From contig NZ_JABGCH010000006.1 in NCBI RefSeq assembly GCF_019799945.1, forward strand, positions 1 through 64,000: 64,000 nt of DNA, read 5' to 3'. The first letter of the stretch is position 1. Every line of letters begins with the position of its first letter. Shown piece by piece: positions 8,130 through 19,361 of the stretch. The position numbers and the translations under genes were made by a program. The notes under the pieces were generated by a model. That model searched no databases. It saw only the letters and a program-made list of their open reading frames with translations, and was not told where the DNA came from. Source of the DNA: Modestobacter marinus (lineage in GTDB: Bacteria; Actinomycetota; Actinomycetes; Mycobacteriales; Geodermatophilaceae).

Positions 8130-8843
8130 TCAGCCGCGGGCGTCGATCTGGTGCAGCAGCGGGTCGAGCAGCTCGCTCACCCCGGTGTTGAGGTACAGGA
8201 ACGCGACCGCGGCCGCGAGGAACAGCGGTGCCAGGACCGCCTTCTCCAGCGTCGTCCCGGTGCGCAGGTGGATCGGCGCCAGCCGGCTGCGGCGGACCAG
8301 CCAGAACAGGGGGACCGGGACGCCCTCCTTGGTCAGGAAGTCGCCGGCGATGTGGGTGAGCGTCCCCAGGACGACGGCCAGCGGCAGCCACAGCGGGCTC
8401 GGGCTGTGCTCGAGCAGCAGCCAGGCGGCGCCCCAGGAGAGCAAAAGGTTGCCGATCACGGTGTTCTCCGCCCGGCCCGGGATCACGAAGTGCAGCGCCC
8501 GCAGCGTCAGGCCCACGGCGAGCGCGAGGACCAGCAGGCTGGACCAGTACGCCCAGCTGGCGGCGTAGGCCAGCAGGCCGAACACCAGTGGCCCGAGGAC
8601 GGCGTCGTGCGTGCCCCACCGGTGCCCGCGCGCGGCCGTGCCCACCACGCCCGCGGGGACGTCGGTGAACGGACCCCACATCCGGGCGATCGTGGAGCCC
8701 CCCTGGTCCAGGTCCGGCAGCATGGCGAACCCGCCGACCGCGGCGACCCAGGCGACCTGCGCGACCGGGCCGTCGACCGGCACCCACGGGAGCGTGGCGG
8801 CCCCGGTGGCGAGCCCCGACAGCGCATGCGAGTGACCGAGCAC
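8130..8843 (-). CDS. YdjM/DUF457-type membrane-bound metal-dependent hydrolase
   Basis: A 237-residue inner-membrane protein. Putative metal ligands are spread over conserved boxes: GHSHALSG at the N-terminus, LPDLDQ near residue 45, RGHRWGTHD near 73 and LTHIAGDFLT near 165. At least five hydrophobic segments lie between them. This is the pattern of the LexA-binding, metal-dependent hydrolase family; neither substrate nor true reaction is established for most members. The GTG at 8843 gives the family N-terminus (VLGHSH), but its ribosome site is weak. It ends 18 bases from the convergent sodX stop. Confidence 0.82.
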   Translation of the reverse strand: MLGHSHALSGLATGAATLPWVPVDGPVAQVAWVAAVGGFAMLPDLDQGGSTIARMWGPFTDVPAGVVGTAARGHRWGTHDAVLGPLVFGLLAYAASWAYWSSLLVLALAVGLTLRALHFVIPGRAENTVIGNLLLSWGAAWLLLEHSPSPLWLPLAVVLGTLTHIAGDFLTKEGVPVPLFWLVRRSRLAPIHLRTGTTLEKAVLAPLFLAAAVAFLYLNTGVSELLDPLLHQIDARG

Positions 8844-8951
8844 CTACGCAGGGTGCAGCCGCAGCCCCAGGCCGTGCGGGAGGCGCGCGGTGCGGCCGCC
8901 CTTCAGGGTCCCGCGCCGAGCGTGGGCGACGTGGGGGGAGGCGGCCCTCCG

Positions 8952-9137
8952 TCAGTCGTCGTCGACGTCGTCCGTGCCGCCACGGGCCAGCCAGGTGGCC
9001 AGCCGCTCGACCGGCACCTCGAAGTCCGGGTGCTCGTCGACGAAGGCCTGCAGCTGGTCGGCCAGCCAGGCGAGGGTGACCTCCTCCTCGCCCCGCCGGC
9101 CGGCCAGCTCCTCGATGCCGCGGTCGGTGAAGTACAC
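8952..9137 (-). CDS. DUF6104 family small protein
   Basis: 61 residues starting VYFTDRGIEELAGRRG, matching the short actinobacterial DUF6104 proteins that often sit beside the 2-oxoglutarate dehydrogenase gene. The sequence is acidic and mostly helical, with a WLADQLQAFVDEHPDFEVPVE core, no membrane segment and an Asp-rich end. The GTG at 9137 lies 15 bases after the kgd stop with GGAG upstream, so it is probably co-transcribed with kgd. The function is unknown; a role with Kgd is suggested only by the conserved position. Confidence 0.8.
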   Translation of the reverse strand: MYFTDRGIEELAGRRGEEEVTLAWLADQLQAFVDEHPDFEVPVERLATWLARGGTDDVDDD

Positions 9138-9152
9138 GCCCCGGCTCCGGGC

Positions 9153-12100
9153 TCAGTCGGCGAACGCGCGGGCGACCAGCTCGCGTTGCTCCACCTCGTG
9201 CACCTTCGCCGAGCCCACCGCCGGGCTCGCCGACGCCTTGCGGGAGACCCGCCGCAGCTCCCGGCCCGCGGGCAGGTGCTCGGGCAGGTTGCAGGCCATG
9301 AACTGCCAGGCCCCCATGTTGGCCGGCTCCTCCTGCGTCCAGACGACGTCCTGCGCGTTCGGGTAGCGCTCCAGCGCGGCCACGATCTCCTCGGCCGGCA
9401 GCGGGTAGAGCTGCTCGACCCGCAGCACCGCGGTGTCGGTCCGCCCCTCGGCCTCGCGCTGGGACAGCAGCTCGTAGCTGACCTTCCCGCTGCACAGCAC
9501 GACCCTGCGGACCGCCGAGGCGTCCAGCGGCTCCCCACCGACCCCCGGGTCGGCCATGACCGGGTGGAAGCTGTCCTCGGTGAAGTCGGCCACCGCGCTG
9601 ACCGCGGCCTTGGCCCGCAGCAGCGACTTGGGGGTGAACACCACGAGCGGGCGGTGCACGTCCGACAGCGCCTGGCGGCGGAGGAGGTGGAAGTAGTTCG
9701 CCGGGGTGGAGCAGTTGGCGACGGTCAAGTTGTTCTCCGCCGACAGCTGCAGGAAGCGCTCGATCCGGCCGCTGGAGTGGTCCGGACCCTGGCCCTCGAG
9801 CCCGTGCGGCAGCAGCAGGACGACGCCGGAGCGCTGTCCCCACTTGGCCTCACCGGAGCAGATGAACTCGTCGATCACCATCTGCGCGCCGTCGACGAAG
9901 TCGCCGAACTGCGCCTCCCACAGCACCAGGGCCTTCTGGTTGGCCACCGAGTAGCCGTACTCGAAGCCCAGCGCCGCGTACTCGGACAGCAGCGAGTCGT
10001 AGACGAAGAACTTCGCCTGCTCCTCGGACAGGTGTGACAGCGGCGTGTGCTCCCGGCCGGTCTCCCGGTCGATGAGCACCGAGTGCCGCTGGACGAACGT
10101 GCCGCGGCGGGAGTCCTGGCCGGCGAGCCGCACCGGGACGCCCTGCATGAGCAGCGACCCGAACGCGGTCAGCTCGCCCATCGCCCAGTCGACGCCGCCC
10201 TCGCTGGCCATCGCCGCCCGCCGCTCCAGCATCCGCTGCAGCTTCGGGTGGACGGTGAAGTCCGTCGGCAGGGAGACGTGCGCGTCGCCGATCGCCTTGA
10301 GCACCTCGAGCGGGATCGCCGTCTGCACCTCCGACTGCTGCGGGGTGCGCGGGTCCATGACCGGCTCGGGCTTGGAGGAGTCCTGCGCGTCGTGCGTCTC
10401 GGCGAAGGCCCGCTCCAGCTGGCCGCGGTAGTCCTTCAGCGCCTCCTCGGCCTCCTGCAGCGTGATGTCGCCGCGGCCGACCAGCGCCTCGGTGTACCGC
10501 TTCCGGACCGAGCGCTTGCGGTCGATGATGTCGTACATCAGCGGCTGGGTCATCGACGGGTCGTCGCCCTCGTTGTGGCCGCGCCGGCGGTAGCAGACCA
10601 TGTCGATGACGACGTCCTTCTTGAACGTCTGCCGGTAGTCGATCGCCAGCCGGGCCACCCGCACGCAGGCCTCGGGGTCGTCGCCGTTCACGTGGAAGAC
10701 CGGCGCCCCGATCATCCGCGCGACGTCGGTCGAGTAGAGGCTCGAGCGGGCCGCCGCCGGGCTGGTGGTGAAGCCGACCTGGTTGTTGATGACCACGTGC
10801 ACGGTGCCACCGGTGCGGTAGCCGCGCAGCTGGGAGAGGTTCAGCGTCTCCTGCACCACGCCCTGGCCGGCGAACGCGGAGTCGCCGTGCAGCAGGACGG
10901 GCAGCACGGTGAAGCCGCCCTCACCCTTGTCGATCATGTCCTGCTTGGCCCGGACGATGCCCTCGAGCACCGGGTTGACCGTCTCCAGGTGGCTGGGGTT
11001 GCTGGCCAGCGAGACCGCGATCGACCGGCCCTCGTGCTCGAAGGTGCCCTCGGCGCCGAGGTGGTACTTCACGTCGCCGGAGCCCTGCACGGTGCCCGGG
11101 TCGATGTTGCCCTCGAACTCGCCGAAGATCTTCGAGTAGCTCTTGCCGAGCACGTTGGCCAGCACGTTGAGCCGGCCGCGGTGCGCCATGCCGATCGCGA
11201 CCTCGTCGAGGTCGTGGTCGACGGAGGCGGTGAGCACCTCGTCGAGCAGCGGGATGACGGACTCGCCGCCCTCGAGGCTGAACCGCTTCTGCCCGACGTA
11301 CTTGGTCTGCAGGAAGGTCTCGAACGCCTCCGCGGCGTTCAGCCGGGCCAGCACCCGCTTCTGCTGCTCACGGGTGGGCTGGTCGTGCTTGACCTCGATG
11401 CGCTCCTGGAGCCAGTGGCGCTCCTCGGGGTCGGTGATGTGCATGTACTCGATGCCGACCGTGCGGCAGTACGACTGGCGCAGCACGCCGAGGATGTCGC
11501 GCAGCTTCATGACCCGCTCGCCGGCGAACCCGCCGACCGGGAACTCCCGGTCCAGGTCCCACAGCGTCAGTCCGTGCTGGACGATGTCCAGGTCCGGGTG
11601 GGTGCGTGCCCGGAACTCCAGCGGGTCGGTGTCCGCCATCAGGTGGCCGTTGCGCCGATAGGCCTCGATGACCTCGATGACCCGGGCGTTCTTGTCGATC
11701 TGGCCCTCGTGGCTGACCCGCTTGTCCGGCACCCAGCGCACCGGCTCGTAGGGCACCCGCAGCGAGCGGAAGACCTCGTCGTAGAAGCCTTCCTCGCCCA
11801 GCAGCAGCTGGTGCATGCGGCGCAGGAAGTCGCCGGACTCCGCGCCCTGGATGACCCGGTGGTCGTAGGTCGACGTCAGCGTGATGATCTTCGAGACGGC
11901 CATCTCGGCCAGCGCCTCGGGGCTCATCCCCTGGAACTCGGCCGGGTAGTCCATGGCCCCGACGCCGACGATCGTGCCCTGGTTGGTGGTCAGCCGTGGC
12001 ACCGAGTGGTTGGTCCCGATGGTGCCCGGGTTGGTGAGGCTGATCGTCGTCCCGGAGAAGTCGTCCATGGTGAGCTTGCCGGCCCGGGCCCGCCGGATGA

Positions 12101-13046
12101 TGTCCTCGTAGGCGCCCCAGAACTGGGCGAAGTCCATCTCCTCGGCGGCCTTGATCGAGGCGACGACGAGGGAGCGCGAACCGTCGGCCTTGGGCAGGTC
12201 GATGGCCAGGCCGAAGTTCACGTGCTCCGGCTGCACCAGGGTCGGCTTGCCGTCGATCTCGGCGAAGGCGCTGTTCATGTTCGGGAAGTCGTCCAGCGCC
12301 CGGACCAGCGCGTAGCCGATCAGGTGGGTGAAGGACACCTTCCCGCCGCGCGCGCGGGCGAGGTGGTTGTTGATGACGATCCGGTTGTCGACCAGCAGCT
12401 TGGCCGGCACGGCCCGGACGCTGGTCGCGGTGGGGACCGTCAGTGAGGCGTTCATGTTCTTCACGACGCTGGCCGCGGCGCCGCGTAGCGGGGTCCGCTT
12501 CGGACCGCCGCCGTCGCCGCCGGCCGGCGTGCCGCTGCCCGGCTTCGGGGCGGCCTTGGGCGGTGCGGCCTTCACCTGCTGGGAGGCCCGCTCGGCGGCG
12601 CGGTCGACGACGGTGCCCTCGGACCGGGGGTCGACGCGGGTGGCCCGGGAGGGCTGCTCCTGGGTGCCAGGCGCGACCGCGGGGCTGGCCGGCCGGGTGG
12701 CCGATGCGGCAGCGTCCGCGGGTGCGGGGTTGGTCGTCCGGCTCGCCGCGGAGGCGGCCGGCTGGGCCGCCGGCCGCGCGGCGGTCGTCGCCGGCTCCGG
12801 CGCCGCGGCCGGCTCCTCCTCGACGACGTCGGAGCGTGCCGCGGCGGCCTGGCCGGCGCGGTCCTGCCCGTCGGCGACGGGGCTCCCCGGCCGGTAGTCG
12901 GCGAAGAACTCGTGCCAGGCCTGGTCAACGCTCTGCGGATCGGCGAGGTACTGCTGGTACATCTCCTCGACGAGCCACTCGTTCGTGCCGAATCCGGCCA
13001 CGGGGCTGCTTCCGTTGGGGGGCTGGGATGAGCTGGCGCTTGACAC
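9153..13046 (-). CDS. kgd: multifunctional 2-oxoglutarate decarboxylase/dehydrogenase E1-E2
   Basis: 1297 residues, the size of mycobacterial Kgd and corynebacterial OdhA. Order: a short N-terminal helix ([13 protein letters not shown]), an Ala/Pro-rich linker about residues 55-190, an acyltransferase (E2-like) domain ending in [17 protein letters not shown] near 420, then the thiamine-diphosphate E1 domain with [17 protein letters not shown] and [16 protein letters not shown]. It lacks a lipoyl domain, so it works with the lipoylated E2 of pyruvate dehydrogenase in the TCA cycle. The GTG at 13046 is the first residue of the conserved N-terminus; upstream the frame is not conserved. DUF6104 follows. 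Confidence 0.96.
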   Translation of the reverse strand: MSSASSSQPPNGSSPVAGFGTNEWLVEEMYQQYLADPQSVDQAWHEFFADYRPGSPVADGQDRAGQAAAARSDVVEEEPAAAPEPATTAARPAAQPAASAASRTTNPAPADAAASATRPASPAVAPGTQEQPSRATRVDPRSEGTVVDRAAERASQQVKAAPPKAAPKPGSGTPAGGDGGGPKRTPLRGAAASVVKNMNASLTVPTATSVRAVPAKLLVDNRIVINNHLARARGGKVSFTHLIGYALVRALDDFPNMNSAFAEIDGKPTLVQPEHVNFGLAIDLPKADGSRSLVVASIKAAEEMDFAQFWGAYEDIIRRARAGKLTMDDFSGTTISLTNPGTIGTNHSVPRLTTNQGTIVGVGAMDYPAEFQGMSPEALAEMAVSKIITLTSTYDHRVIQGAESGDFLRRMHQLLLGEEGFYDEVFRSLRVPYEPVRWVPDKRVSHEGQIDKNARVIEVIEAYRRNGHLMADTDPLEFRARTHPDLDIVQHGLTLWDLDREFPVGGFAGERVMKLRDILGVLRQSYCRTVGIEYMHITDPEERHWLQERIEVKHDQPTREQQKRVLARLNAAEAFETFLQTKYVGQKRFSLEGGESVIPLLDEVLTASVDHDLDEVAIGMAHRGRLNVLANVLGKSYSKIFGEFEGNIDPGTVQGSGDVKYHLGAEGTFEHEGRSIAVSLASNPSHLETVNPVLEGIVRAKQDMIDKGEGGFTVLPVLLHGDSAFAGQGVVQETLNLSQLRGYRTGGTVHVVINNQVGFTTSPAAARSSLYSTDVARMIGAPVFHVNGDDPEACVRVARLAIDYRQTFKKDVVIDMVCYRRRGHNEGDDPSMTQPLMYDIIDRKRSVRKRYTEALVGRGDITLQEAEEALKDYRGQLERAFAETHDAQDSSKPEPVMDPRTPQQSEVQTAIPLEVLKAIGDAHVSLPTDFTVHPKLQRMLERRAAMASEGGVDWAMGELTAFGSLLMQGVPVRLAGQDSRRGTFVQRHSVLIDRETGREHTPLSHLSEEQAKFFVYDSLLSEYAALGFEYGYSVANQKALVLWEAQFGDFVDGAQMVIDEFICSGEAKWGQRSGVVLLLPHGLEGQGPDHSSGRIERFLQLSAENNLTVANCSTPANYFHLLRRQALSDVHRPLVVFTPKSLLRAKAAVSAVADFTEDSFHPVMADPGVGGEPLDASAVRRVVLCSGKVSYELLSQREAEGRTDTAVLRVEQLYPLPAEEIVAALERYPNAQDVVWTQEEPANMGAWQFMACNLPEHLPAGRELRRVSRKASASPAVGSAKVHEVEQRELVARAFAD

Positions 13047-13455
13047 GGGGTGAGTGCCTTCTTCGTCGGGGGACGTCGTTGGACCGGGTGCCGACTCTAC
13101 GCCGGAGCCCTCTGCACTGGCCGGTCCGGCAGACGGCGGGGCACGTGTCCCGTTTCACCCGGCCGTCCGGCGCCGGCCGGCTTGCTCATCCGTTGGCCCC
13201 GGCGGCGACCAGCAACTCGACCAGCGTCGCGGACACCGGGTCCGCGCCGGGGGCCTCCGCCGGCGGTGGGCGCCGGCGACCCGGGCGATGTCCAGCGCAC
13301 TGGCGCCGTCCTGGGTCGTCGCCCCCAGCGCGCCGCCCGGCATCCACGGGAACCCGTGCCGTGACCCCGGGCACACCCGTTCGGTAGCTTCGGCCGACGT
13401 GAGCACCTACCGGCCGGTGGTCGCCGCCACCGGCGGATCGCGGGCGGACTGAGCC
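13047..13455. other. gene-poor gap between kgd and the cyclase
   Basis: About 400 bases separate the two divergent genes. The part from 13186 to about 13373 is the decayed ankyrin fragment listed separately. The rest, 13047-13185, must hold the kgd promoter, but no convincing -35/-10 pair was found. At 13399-13452 a GTG-to-TGA frame of 17 codons sits directly in front of, and in phase with, the cyclase reading frame. Confidence 0.5.
13186..13373 (-). pseudogene. C-terminal remnant of an ankyrin-repeat protein
   Basis: On the minus strand one frame reads GATTQDGASALDIARVAGAH, an ankyrin-repeat turn and helix. After about 13268 the sense continues in another frame as PVSATLVELLVAAGANG with a stop at 13186-13188, the usual end of such proteins. 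A frameshift near 13250-13268 separates the two pieces. Upstream the reading frame loses resemblance after RHGFPWMPGG and no start precedes it. The simplest reading is the decayed 3' end of a deleted ankyrin gene. The homology is judged by eye and short. Confidence 0.5.
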
Positions 13456-14526
13456 CTGGCGGGACCGGGAGCCGGCGACACCGATCCCAGCGAGGCCCTC
13501 GAGCGCCTGCTGCTCGACGGGCCGCGTCGCTACACGCGCCGGGAGGTGGCCGAGCTGGCGGGGATGCCGCCGGAGCGCACCCGGCGGCTGTGGCGCGCAC
13601 TGGGGTTCGCTGACGTCCCCGACGAGGACCGGGCCTTCAGCGACGCCGACGTCGCCGCGCTGGCCCGGCTGTCGGCGCTCATCGCCACCGGCTTCATCGA
13701 CCCCGACACCGAGGCGTCCATCGTGCGCGCGATGGGCCAGTCGCTGTCCCGGCTGGCCGACTGGCAGATCGACATGTTCGCCGCCCTGCTCGCCGACCGG
13801 AGCGCCGAGGCGGTGGCCGACATCGTTCGGCACGCCGAGGCGCTGCTGCCGCTGATGAGCGAGCTGCAGGACTACGTCTGGCGCCGTCACCTCGCGGCGA
13901 ACACCGGGCGGCTGCGGGCCGGGTCCCCCGGCGCGGGCGACCGCCGCCAACTGGCCGTCGGCTTCGCCGACCTGGTCGGCTACACCACGCGCTCCCGGGG
14001 CATGGGTGGGCGCGAGCTCGGCGCGATGGTGGAGGACTTCGAGGGGCTGTCCGCCGACCTCATCGCCCGGCACCGCGGCCGGGTGGTCAAGGCCGTCGGT
14101 GACGGGGTGCTGTTCACCGCCGGGAACCCGGTCGACGCGGTGGAGATCGCGCTGCGGCTGCCGGTCGAGTGGTCCGCCGCCGACGACCGGCCGCCGCTGC
14201 GCGTGGGCGTGGCGTTCGGGGCGGTGCTCACCCGGCTCGGCGACGTCTACGCGCCGGTGGTGAACCTGGCCAGCCGGCTGACCTCCATCGCCCGGCCGGG
14301 CACCGTCCTGGTCGACGAGGAGCTCGCCCGGCGGCTGCGCGGGGTGGACGCCTACCGGGTGCGTCCGCTCAACCGGGTCTCCGTCCGCGGCTACGACAAC
14401 CTCCAGCCGTGGCTGGTCCGCAGGCGCACCGACGGGAACGCCGACGCGGTGGCCGCCCTGGAGGGCATGCTCGACGAGATCGCCGACGACGTGCTGCGGC
14501 CGCCGGATCCCGCCGGTCCGGGCTGA
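13456..14526 (+). CDS. class III adenylate/guanylate cyclase with N-terminal regulatory domain
   Basis: Makes cAMP (or cGMP) from the nucleoside triphosphate. The C-terminal catalytic domain shows metal-binding Asp in GFADLVGYT and GDGVLFT, and the substrate helix NLASRLTSIARPG. The N-terminal half contains a MerR-like helix-turn-helix (RYTRREVAELAGMPPERTRRLWRALGF) and resembles the autoinhibitory domain of mycobacterial Rv1264-type cyclases. The first standard start is GTG at 13546, but that would cut the helix-turn-helix; coding-like sequence extends back to a CTG at 13456, just after a TGA at 13450. The CTG is my choice but uncertain. No membrane segment is seen. Confidence 0.8.
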   Translation: MAGPGAGDTDPSEALERLLLDGPRRYTRREVAELAGMPPERTRRLWRALGFADVPDEDRAFSDADVAALARLSALIATGFIDPDTEASIVRAMGQSLSRLADWQIDMFAALLADRSAEAVADIVRHAEALLPLMSELQDYVWRRHLAANTGRLRAGSPGAGDRRQLAVGFADLVGYTTRSRGMGGRELGAMVEDFEGLSADLIARHRGRVVKAVGDGVLFTAGNPVDAVEIALRLPVEWSAADDRPPLRVGVAFGAVLTRLGDVYAPVVNLASRLTSIARPGTVLVDEELARRLRGVDAYRVRPLNRVSVRGYDNLQPWLVRRRTDGNADAVAALEGMLDEIADDVLRPPDPAGPG

Positions 14527-14576
14527 GTCCCCGAACCCGTTCGACCGCCGCGGGAGCCGGTCGGCACCATGGGCGG

Positions 14577-16217
<1,641 letters not shown>

Positions 16218-16221
16218 GCGT

Positions 16222-17136
16222 CTACGCCGCCTGGAAGGAACGCCGGGACAACCCGACGCCGTAGCCGTCGAGCGTCGTGACCACCGGGGCGGTGGGATCG
16301 GTGGCCGCCCCGAGGGTCACGAACAGCGGCGTGAAGTGCTCCACCGTGGGGTGCGCGTAGGGCATGCCCGGGGCGGCGGTGCGGAAGCGGGCGAGCTCGG
16401 CCACGTCGCCGCGGGCCAGCGCGTCGGCGGCCCAGGAGTCGAAGTCGGCCGACCAGCCGGGCACCTCGTTCCCGGTGAACATCTCGCGGGTCAGGAAGGG
16501 CAGGCCGTGGGTCATGTGACCCGAGCCGACCACCAGCACCCCCTGCTCGCGCAGCGGCCGCAGCCGCTCCCCCAGGGCCAGCAGACGGTCCGGGTCCTCG
16601 GTGGGCAGGCTCAGCTGCAGCACCGGGACGTCGGCCGTCGGGTACATCATCTTCAGCGGCACCCAGGCGCCGTGGTCCAGCCCGCGGCGGCTGTGCTGGT
16701 GCACCTGCTCGGAGTCCGGCATGAGCCCGACCACCTGGCGCGCCAGCTCGCCGGCGTCCGGGGTGTCGTAGCGGAAGGAGTGGTAGAGCGGGTCGAACCC
16801 GCCGAAGTCGTAGACCAGCTCGTCGGGCCGGTCGGCGCTGACCGACAGCGGCGCGGATTCCCAGTGCGCGGAGACGACCAGGACGGCCCGGGGCTTCGGC
16901 AGTGCCCGGGCCCAGTCGTGCAGCGGGTCCAGCCACTCGCGGCTGCCGAACGGCAGCGGCCCGCCGCCGTGGGAGAGGTAGAGGCTGGGCAGCGGCCCGT
17001 CCTCCGGCGTCCAGGGGCGGTGCGGTTGCGCGGCCTCGAGGGCGGCGGTGCGCCGCAGGTGCGCGGCGAAGGGGTGCGCGTCCGGGATGCGGGCGTCGGC
17101 GGCCGCGGTGGTGCCGCTGCGGATGGGCGTGGTCAT
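16222..17136 (-). CDS. LigB-type (class III) extradiol dioxygenase, DODA-like
   Basis: 304 residues of the 4,5-DOPA extradiol dioxygenase family. Probable non-heme iron ligands are the His in LYLSHGGGP and in VVSAHWE; GLDHGAWVP and GSGHMTHG carry further conserved His. The family opens catechol-type rings using oxygen. GAGGAG precedes the ATG at 17136. It lies 81 bases downstream of the NADP oxidoreductase on the same strand, with a hairpin between. A paralogue is encoded at 18415. The natural substrate is unknown. Confidence 0.88.
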   Translation of the reverse strand: MTTPIRSGTTAAADARIPDAHPFAAHLRRTAALEAAQPHRPWTPEDGPLPSLYLSHGGGPLPFGSREWLDPLHDWARALPKPRAVLVVSAHWESAPLSVSADRPDELVYDFGGFDPLYHSFRYDTPDAGELARQVVGLMPDSEQVHQHSRRGLDHGAWVPLKMMYPTADVPVLQLSLPTEDPDRLLALGERLRPLREQGVLVVGSGHMTHGLPFLTREMFTGNEVPGWSADFDSWAADALARGDVAELARFRTAAPGMPYAHPTVEHFTPLFVTLGAATDPTAPVVTTLDGYGVGLSRRSFQAA

Positions 17137-17161
17137 GGGGACTCCTCGGCGGTGGTCGCGG

Positions 17162-17190
17162 CGCGGGACGGCGGGGCTCGCCGCCCCGCG
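17162..17190 (-). other. intercistronic hairpin
   Basis: CGCGGG, then CGGC after one mismatch, pairs with the complementary arm ending at 17190 around a GC-rich loop near 17174-17178. It lies between the oxidoreductase stop (17218) and the dioxygenase ATG (17136), where it could slow transcription or protect the 3' end of the upstream message. It is too short and mismatched to call a strong terminator. Confidence 0.4.
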
Positions 17191-17217
17191 TCAACTGGTC
17201 GTGCGGTGCGGCGGTCG

Positions 17218-17793
17218 TCAGGCGGCGACGGCGAACCCGCCGGTCCAGGCGATCTCCTCGGCGGCGGCGAGGCTGATCTGCAGGAAGCCGAGCGCCTCGA
17301 GCTCGCGGGCCCGGCGCAGGGAGCCCGCGTCGACGGCGCGCAGGCCGCCGGCGGTGACGATGTCGGCGAGCAGCGACTTGGCGTCAGCGTCGTCGCCGGC
17401 GATCAGCACGGCCGTCGGCCGTCCACCGACGGTCCCGGACACCAGGGTGGCGGCGAAGGTGGTGTTGAACGCCTTTACGACCCGCGACCGCGGCAGCGCA
17501 GCGGCGATCTCGGCGGCCGCCGAGCCGTCGGCCGGGACGACCAGGGAGTCGAAGGTCTCGAAGTCCACCGGGTTGGTGAGGTCGACGACGACCTTGCCGG
17601 TCAGCTGGTCGCCGCGCTGCGCGAGGACGTCGGCGACGGCGCCGTGGGGGACGGCCAGGACGACGACGTCGCCGGTGACCGGCGTGTCGGCGTTCCCGCG
17701 GCCGAGCAGCTCGACGGTGTTGCCGCCCTTGCTGACGACGCCGGCGATGGCCGTGCCCATGGTGCCGGTGCCGATGATGCTCACGTGCGCCAT
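17218..17793 (-). CDS. NADPH-dependent F420 reductase-like oxidoreductase
   Basis: 191 residues forming one Rossmann domain that begins VSIIGTGTMGTAIAG, the GxGxMG dinucleotide site, followed by LAVPHGAV and VVDLTNPV and the conserved AFNTTFAATL. This is the short NADP oxidoreductase/F420 reductase type; whether F420 is the partner cannot be read from the sequence. The ATG at 17793 has GGAG-like bases upstream. It is divergent from the MarR regulator at 17871, with a TTGT/ACAA palindrome between, and is probably the first gene of a two-gene unit with the dioxygenase. Confidence 0.82.
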   Translation of the reverse strand: MAHVSIIGTGTMGTAIAGVVSKGGNTVELLGRGNADTPVTGDVVVLAVPHGAVADVLAQRGDQLTGKVVVDLTNPVDFETFDSLVVPADGSAAAEIAAALPRSRVVKAFNTTFAATLVSGTVGGRPTAVLIAGDDADAKSLLADIVTAGGLRAVDAGSLRRARELEALGFLQISLAAAEEIAWTGGFAVAA

Positions 17794-17842
17794 GACGGTG
17801 CTCCTGTCGTTGTGGGAACTGCTTCCGTCTCGTACAGCACAC

Positions 17843-17854
17843 TTGTCGCTACAA
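17843..17854. promoter_or_regulatory. TTGT-CGCT-ACAA palindrome, likely MarR operator
   Basis: TTGTCGCTACAA is a perfect 4+4 inverted repeat in the 77-base region between the divergent NADP oxidoreductase and MarR genes. MarR dimers commonly bind TTG/CAA-type palindromes, so autoregulation and control of the oxidoreductase-dioxygenase unit is the natural inference. No second copy was seen before the other dioxygenase. Confidence 0.4.
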
Positions 17855-17870
17855 CCCTTCCCGCGAGGAC

Positions 17871-18371
17871 GTGACCGTGGACACCCCCTGGCTCGACCGA
17901 CGACAGCTGCACGCCTGGATCCGGCTCGCCGCGGTGCTGGAGCTGCTGCCCGGCGTGCTGGACGCGCAGCTGCGCCGGGACGCCGGGCTGACCCACTTCG
18001 ACTACTACGTGCTGGCGATGCTCTCCGAGGCGCCCGGCCGGACCCTGCGGATGACCGAGCTGGCCCGGCAGACCAACGCCACGCTGCCCCGCCTCTCGCA
18101 CGTGGTCAGCCGCCTGGAGGGCCGCGGCCTGGTGAAGCGCTTCCCCTGCCCGGACGACCGCCGCGCCACCAACGCCCGGCTCACCGGGCCGGGATGGGAG
18201 AAGGTGCAGGAGGCAGCCCCGGGCCACGTGGACACCGTGCGGCAGCACGTCGTCGATCCGCTCACCGACGAGCAGATCGACCAGCTCGCCGCGATCGGCG
18301 ACGCCATCCTGACGCGGCTGGACCCGTCGGGGACGATGGCCGCGACGTACACCCGGTACGACGAGGGGTGA
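17871..18371 (+). CDS. MarR-family transcriptional regulator
   Basis: 166 residues with the MarR winged helix. The recognition region reads RMTELARQTNATLPRLSHVVSRLEGRGLVKR and the wing reads CPDDRRATNARLT, with helices either side for dimerisation. It binds DNA as a dimer, usually released by a phenolic ligand or oxidation; only one Cys (before PDD) is obvious. The GTG at 17871 follows GCGAGGAC. Its position between an oxidoreductase/dioxygenase pair and a second dioxygenase suggests it controls aromatic-compound or redox stress genes. Confidence 0.88.
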   Translation: MTVDTPWLDRRQLHAWIRLAAVLELLPGVLDAQLRRDAGLTHFDYYVLAMLSEAPGRTLRMTELARQTNATLPRLSHVVSRLEGRGLVKRFPCPDDRRATNARLTGPGWEKVQEAAPGHVDTVRQHVVDPLTDEQIDQLAAIGDAILTRLDPSGTMAATYTRYDEG

Positions 18372-18414
18372 CCGCGGTGTCCCGGTCGGCCCGCCGGCCG
18401 CGGGCGCTGCCCGG

Positions 18415-19293
18415 TCAGATGTTGGAGCCGTCCGGCGGCACCCCTGGTGGCGCCTCCGCCGCTCCGCCGGTCTCGGCGGCCCGTCCGCAGTCGAGGCCCA
18501 GCGTGTACGCCGTCATCGACAGCGAGCCGTACGCGTACCCGTCGACCAGCACGGTCGTCGACCGGTCGCCGGCCGCACCCGCGAGCCCGGCGAGGTACAG
18601 CGCGGGGATGAAGTGGTCCGGCGTCGGCACGGCGGTGCGGTAGTCGGCGTGCGCGTCCAGCGTCGCGAACTCGGTCGGTGCGGTGAGCATGCGCTCCTTG
18701 GCGTCCTGGTCGAAGCGCTGCGCCCAGTCGAAACCGTCGTCCTTGAGCGACCAGTTCATGCCGCGCAGGTTGTGCACCACGTTGCCGCTGGCCACAACCA
18801 GCACGCCCCGCTCGCGCAGCGGCGCGAGCTTCGCGCCGAGCTCGAGGTGGTACTCCATGCTCTTGTCGGCGTTGATGCTCAGCTGCACGACCGGGATCGA
18901 GGCGTCCGGGAACGCGTGCACGAGCACCGACCAGGTCCCGTGATCGATGCCCCAGCTGTCGACGTCCGCGCCGACCCACGTCGGGTGGACGACGTCGCTG
19001 ACCTCCTCGGCGAGCTCCGGCAGCCCGGGCGCCGGGTACTGCACGTCGAACAGCTGCTGCGGGAAGCCGTAGAAGTCGTGGATCGTGCGCGGTCGCGGCA
19101 TCGTCGTGACCGCGGTCGCGTTGATGTACCAGTGCGCGCTGACCACCAGGATCGCGCGGGGACGCGGCACAGCGGCACCGAACGCACGCCACGCGGACGT
19201 GTAGCGGTTCACCTCGAGCGCGTTCATCGGGTTGCCGTGTCCGAAGAACGCCGCGGGCATCAGCCCGGCCCGGCCGTCGCTGTCCACGCTCAC
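18415..19293 (-). CDS. LigB-type (class III) extradiol dioxygenase, YgiD/DODA-like
   Basis: 292 residues in the family of E. coli YgiD. The start of the domain, [18 protein letters not shown], is nearly the YgiD signature, followed by [18 protein letters not shown] and [10 protein letters not shown]; the His in these boxes are the likely metal ligands. The GTG at 19293 is preferred because GGGAG lies five bases before it and because a separate plus-strand reading frame occupies 19362-19523. The ATG at 19260 is the other candidate. It is convergent with marR and paralogous to the enzyme at 16222, but clearly diverged, so the two probably differ in substrate. Confidence 0.85.
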   Translation of the reverse strand: MSVDSDGRAGLMPAAFFGHGNPMNALEVNRYTSAWRAFGAAVPRPRAILVVSAHWYINATAVTTMPRPRTIHDFYGFPQQLFDVQYPAPGLPELAEEVSDVVHPTWVGADVDSWGIDHGTWSVLVHAFPDASIPVVQLSINADKSMEYHLELGAKLAPLRERGVLVVASGNVVHNLRGMNWSLKDDGFDWAQRFDQDAKERMLTAPTEFATLDAHADYRTAVPTPDHFIPALYLAGLAGAAGDRSTTVLVDGYAYGSLSMTAYTLGLDCGRAAETGGAAEAPPGVPPDGSNI

Positions 19294-19361
19294 GCCCACT
19301 CCCGCCTGCCAGCCCGTCGAGGTGTCGGGATCCTGTCCCGCCGCCGCCCGGCGCACCAGAG

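Noticed and set aside
8151-12446. Very long open frames antisense to kgd
   Set aside because: They are shadows caused by high G+C and few stops; composition is Arg/Gly/Val-biased and no domain is present, whereas kgd on the other strand is unmistakable.
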